A program made the position numbers and the translations under genes. A stretch of DNA of 6,328 nt from Actinomycetota bacterium (GTDB lineage Bacteria > Actinomycetota > Actinomycetes > Nanopelagicales > Nanopelagicaceae): contig SXRC01000121.1 of assembly GCA_005793655.1 (NCBI GenBank), forward strand, positions 1-6,328, given 5' to 3'. Below the pieces are notes generated by a model. It did no database searches. It was not told the DNA's origin and was given only the letters and a program-made list of their open reading frames with translations. Shown here piece after piece: positions 4,730 through 6,328 of this stretch; within the stretch, counting starts at the first letter, position 1; every line of letters begins with the position of its first letter.

Positions 4730-5884
4730 ATGGTAAAAAGCACAGGGGCTATCGCGCAAATTTTTCTCATAATTAATTTATGTTTACTTCAACTCCTTGG
4801 CGCAACAAGTAATGCCTTGGCAGAAGGTATGCCTATCAAATTAAATATCACCACCATTGAAACACCAATGCTGCAGATCCTTGGGCCAAATGGTGAGAGG
4901 GGAGCAGCTATTGCCAAATTATCAGATACGAAATTACTAGTTGGCGGTGGCGCCGATGGTTCAAAACTTTTTCTTTATGATCTCTTGTCAAAGCAGGAGC
5001 AGTTAATCGGGCGGGTAATTCCTGCTAATGAGCGGATGAATGATTCAAGATTTTCAATCATAGATATTGCTGTTTTATCTGAAGTTAAATCAAAGGCAAC
5101 TTTGCTAATTTCATATCCGATATATAGGAAAAGTAGTAAGTGTGTAGTGGTTAACCTCACCGCCTATGAATTAACTTTGAGTGATAAACCCACTTTAAGT
5201 AAGATTAAAAATTGGTTTACCTCAAAGCCATGCGTGCCAATCTCAGCAGTTCATCATGCAGCCGGACGGCTTGAGGTAATTGATAAGCAAAGTGCATATT
5301 TAACAATTGGTGACCTTGGGTACTCAAAAATAGGTAATAGATCAGTTCGTGGTGATCTAGGAAGTGTTTTTAAGGTCAGTGGTAGTGGCGTTGAAAAGAT
5401 CTCATCTGGGCATCGAAACCAACAGGGAATTGTGTTAATTGGTTCAGATCTCTACACCGCAGAGCATGGACCTCGGGGTGGGGATGAATTAAATCTAATT
5501 AAAAAAGGTGTTAATTATGGTTGGCCATTTGTCACATTTGGTCAGGCTTACTCAAATGGTGATTATGTAAAACCAACAAAGCCAGGAACTCATGATGGGT
5601 ATCAACCACCTTTGCATTATTGGGTGCCCTCAGTTGCACCAACTGAGTTAGTGCAACTGCCGGCAAACTCTTCCTGGGCAGAGTGGTCATCACAATTAGT
5701 TATGGCAACCCTAAAAGAGGAGGCCCTAATATTTATTCAACTTACCTCAAAAAGTACAGTTGGTGAGGTGGTGAAAGTTGATGTGGGTGAGCGAGTTAGA
5801 GATTTAGAGGTTTTATCTGATGGCAGATTAGTTGCCACAACCGATAGCGGCAAGCTGTTATTAATCAGTAAAGCAGTTAATTAA
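4730..5884 (+). CDS. Exported PQQ-type aldose/sorbosone dehydrogenase-like beta-propeller protein
   Basis: From ATG 4730 the product is 384 aa with a normal signal peptide: MVKSTG, a hydrophobic core about 8-22, and cleavage near 31/32 (ATSNALA|EG). Longer versions from TTG 4631 or ATG 4643 add an odd second hydrophobic stretch and would make the shared 15-mer coding, so I prefer 4730. The diagnostic part is SGHRNQQG (226-233), TAEHGPRGGDELNLI (243-257) and GVNYGWPF (260-267), the signature of soluble aldose sugar dehydrogenases (Asd/YliI, GSDH fold) that use PQQ and calcium. HHAAGRL (175-181) could supply the catalytic His. The first third (about 40-170) is divergent: the usual 'GLLGLALHPDF'-like segment is only IIDIAVLSE. 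It probably oxidises sugars outside the membrane, but activity is not assured. It is convergent with the heliorhodopsin gene across 3 nt. Confidence 0.8.
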   Translation: MVKSTGAIAQIFLIINLCLLQLLGATSNALAEGMPIKLNITTIETPMLQILGPNGERGAAIAKLSDTKLLVGGGADGSKLFLYDLLSKQEQLIGRVIPANERMNDSRFSIIDIAVLSEVKSKATLLISYPIYRKSSKCVVVNLTAYELTLSDKPTLSKIKNWFTSKPCVPISAVHHAAGRLEVIDKQSAYLTIGDLGYSKIGNRSVRGDLGSVFKVSGSGVEKISSGHRNQQGIVLIGSDLYTAEHGPRGGDELNLIKKGVNYGWPFVTFGQAYSNGDYVKPTKPGTHDGYQPPLHYWVPSVAPTELVQLPANSSWAEWSSQLVMATLKEEALIFIQLTSKSTVGEVVKVDVGERVRDLEVLSDGRLVATTDSGKLLLISKAVN

Positions 5885-5887
5885 GAC

Positions 5888-6328
5888 CTAAGCAGGTGGT
5901 ATTAAAGTATTTGCAAAGATCTGCCAAGAAAGAGCTGACTTTGCCACCAGTGACAAGGTGATGTAGGTAGCCTCACCCCGAAGGTAATTACTCCACTTAC
6001 CAACTTTTTTGTACTGCAGAAATTGCACAAGTGCAAATGAGTTAAAGAATAAAAAGATAGTAAAGACAATTACATATACAAAGGCAGGTGCCTTAGTTTC
6101 ACCAGCGCCTCCTACGCCAAATACATAAAAGCAAAGTGCTAGCCAAGGCATGATTCCGGTAATACAACCAAAGATATATGGCAGCCAGCCGCCATTTCCT
6201 GGGCTCTCATACTTCTCCTGCAGCCAGCCAAATAAGATCATCGATGCATTTACACCAAAGATCGAGATGATTGCAGTGATATCTGCAATACCTGTCACCT
6301 GAGCAATTAAAACAATCATTACCGATGA
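5888..6328 (-). CDS. Heliorhodopsin (5' part beyond window)
   Basis: The minus-strand frame is open to the window edge, reading SSV before Met (codon at 6319), so the true start is outside; 146 residues of about 250 are visible. Five helices remain: end of TM3 (SSVMIVLIAQVTGI), TM4 (ADITAIISIFGVNASMILFG), TM5 (WLPYIFGCITGIMPWLALCF), TM6 (AFVYVIVFTIFLFFNSFALV) and TM7 (TYITLSLVAKSALSWQIFAN). The SLVAK motif gives the retinal-binding Lys (codon 5941-5939) with the Ser four residues before it, as in heliorhodopsin 48C12 (Ser237/Lys241). QYKKVGKWSNYLRGEATYI before TM7 is also characteristic, and type-1 pumps have Asp rather than Ser at that position. The TM3 counterion Glu should lie just outside the window. 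Heliorhodopsins bind retinal with the N-terminus in the cytoplasm and have slow photocycles; a signalling or enzyme-regulating role is proposed, not settled. Confidence 0.9.
   Translation of the reverse strand, partial: SSVMIVLIAQVTGIADITAIISIFGVNASMILFGWLQEKYESPGNGGWLPYIFGCITGIMPWLALCFYVFGVGGAGETKAPAFVYVIVFTIFLFFNSFALVQFLQYKKVGKWSNYLRGEATYITLSLVAKSALSWQIFANTLIPPA

Noticed and set aside
4975..5160. 61-codon minus-strand ORF
   Set aside because: Antisense to the sugar dehydrogenase-like gene; no supporting signal.

Overview
This 6.3 kb window is AT-rich bacterial chromosome with tightly packed genes. It looks like a low-GC planktonic actinobacterium of the freshwater acI / Nanopelagicales type. 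That placement is an inference from three things: a heliorhodopsin gene, which is common in that group; several starts that sit exactly 6 nt after a TANNNT -10 box and lack a Shine-Dalgarno sequence, the leaderless layout frequent in Actinobacteria; and the modest GC content. I see no RNA gene, insertion sequence, CRISPR array or phage gene.

Left part (1-2197, all minus strand): a proline racemase superfamily enzyme (2197 to 1181) is followed after a short gap by a PLP-dependent class V aminotransferase of the VC1184 / 'cysteine desulfurase-like' family (1144 to 1), whose last few residues lie beyond the window. They probably form a small amino-acid or imino-acid metabolism unit, although the second gene also has its own plausible promoter. 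In the racemase-like protein both catalytic cysteines of true proline racemases are replaced, by Ser85 and Thr251, so the product is probably not a racemase.

Middle (2295-4183): a secreted protein with a C-terminal potato-inhibitor-I / I78-like domain (plus) converges, with a 4-bp stop-codon overlap, on a DUF4864-like lipoprotein (minus). That lipoprotein is divergent from a PsiE-like four-helix membrane protein (plus), which ends in a strong intrinsic terminator at 4072-4108. The terminator lies inside an unlisted 42-residue membrane ORF on the opposite strand (4183 to 4055), which starts 3 nt after the stop of a 124-residue membrane protein (4561 to 4187).

Right part (4562-6328): a divergent intergenic region with a 9-bp-arm inverted repeat leads to an exported PQQ-type aldose/sorbosone dehydrogenase relative (plus; best start 4730). 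It is convergent, with a 3-nt gap, on a heliorhodopsin gene (minus) that shows helices TM3-TM7 with the retinal lysine in SLVAK; its 5' end is outside the window.

The most useful leads are the heliorhodopsin, the hidden small membrane ORF overlapping a terminator, the repeated leaderless start geometry, and an identical 15-mer (TTTACTCACACCTGT) upstream of the two genes for exported proteins (2251-2265 and 4696-4710).
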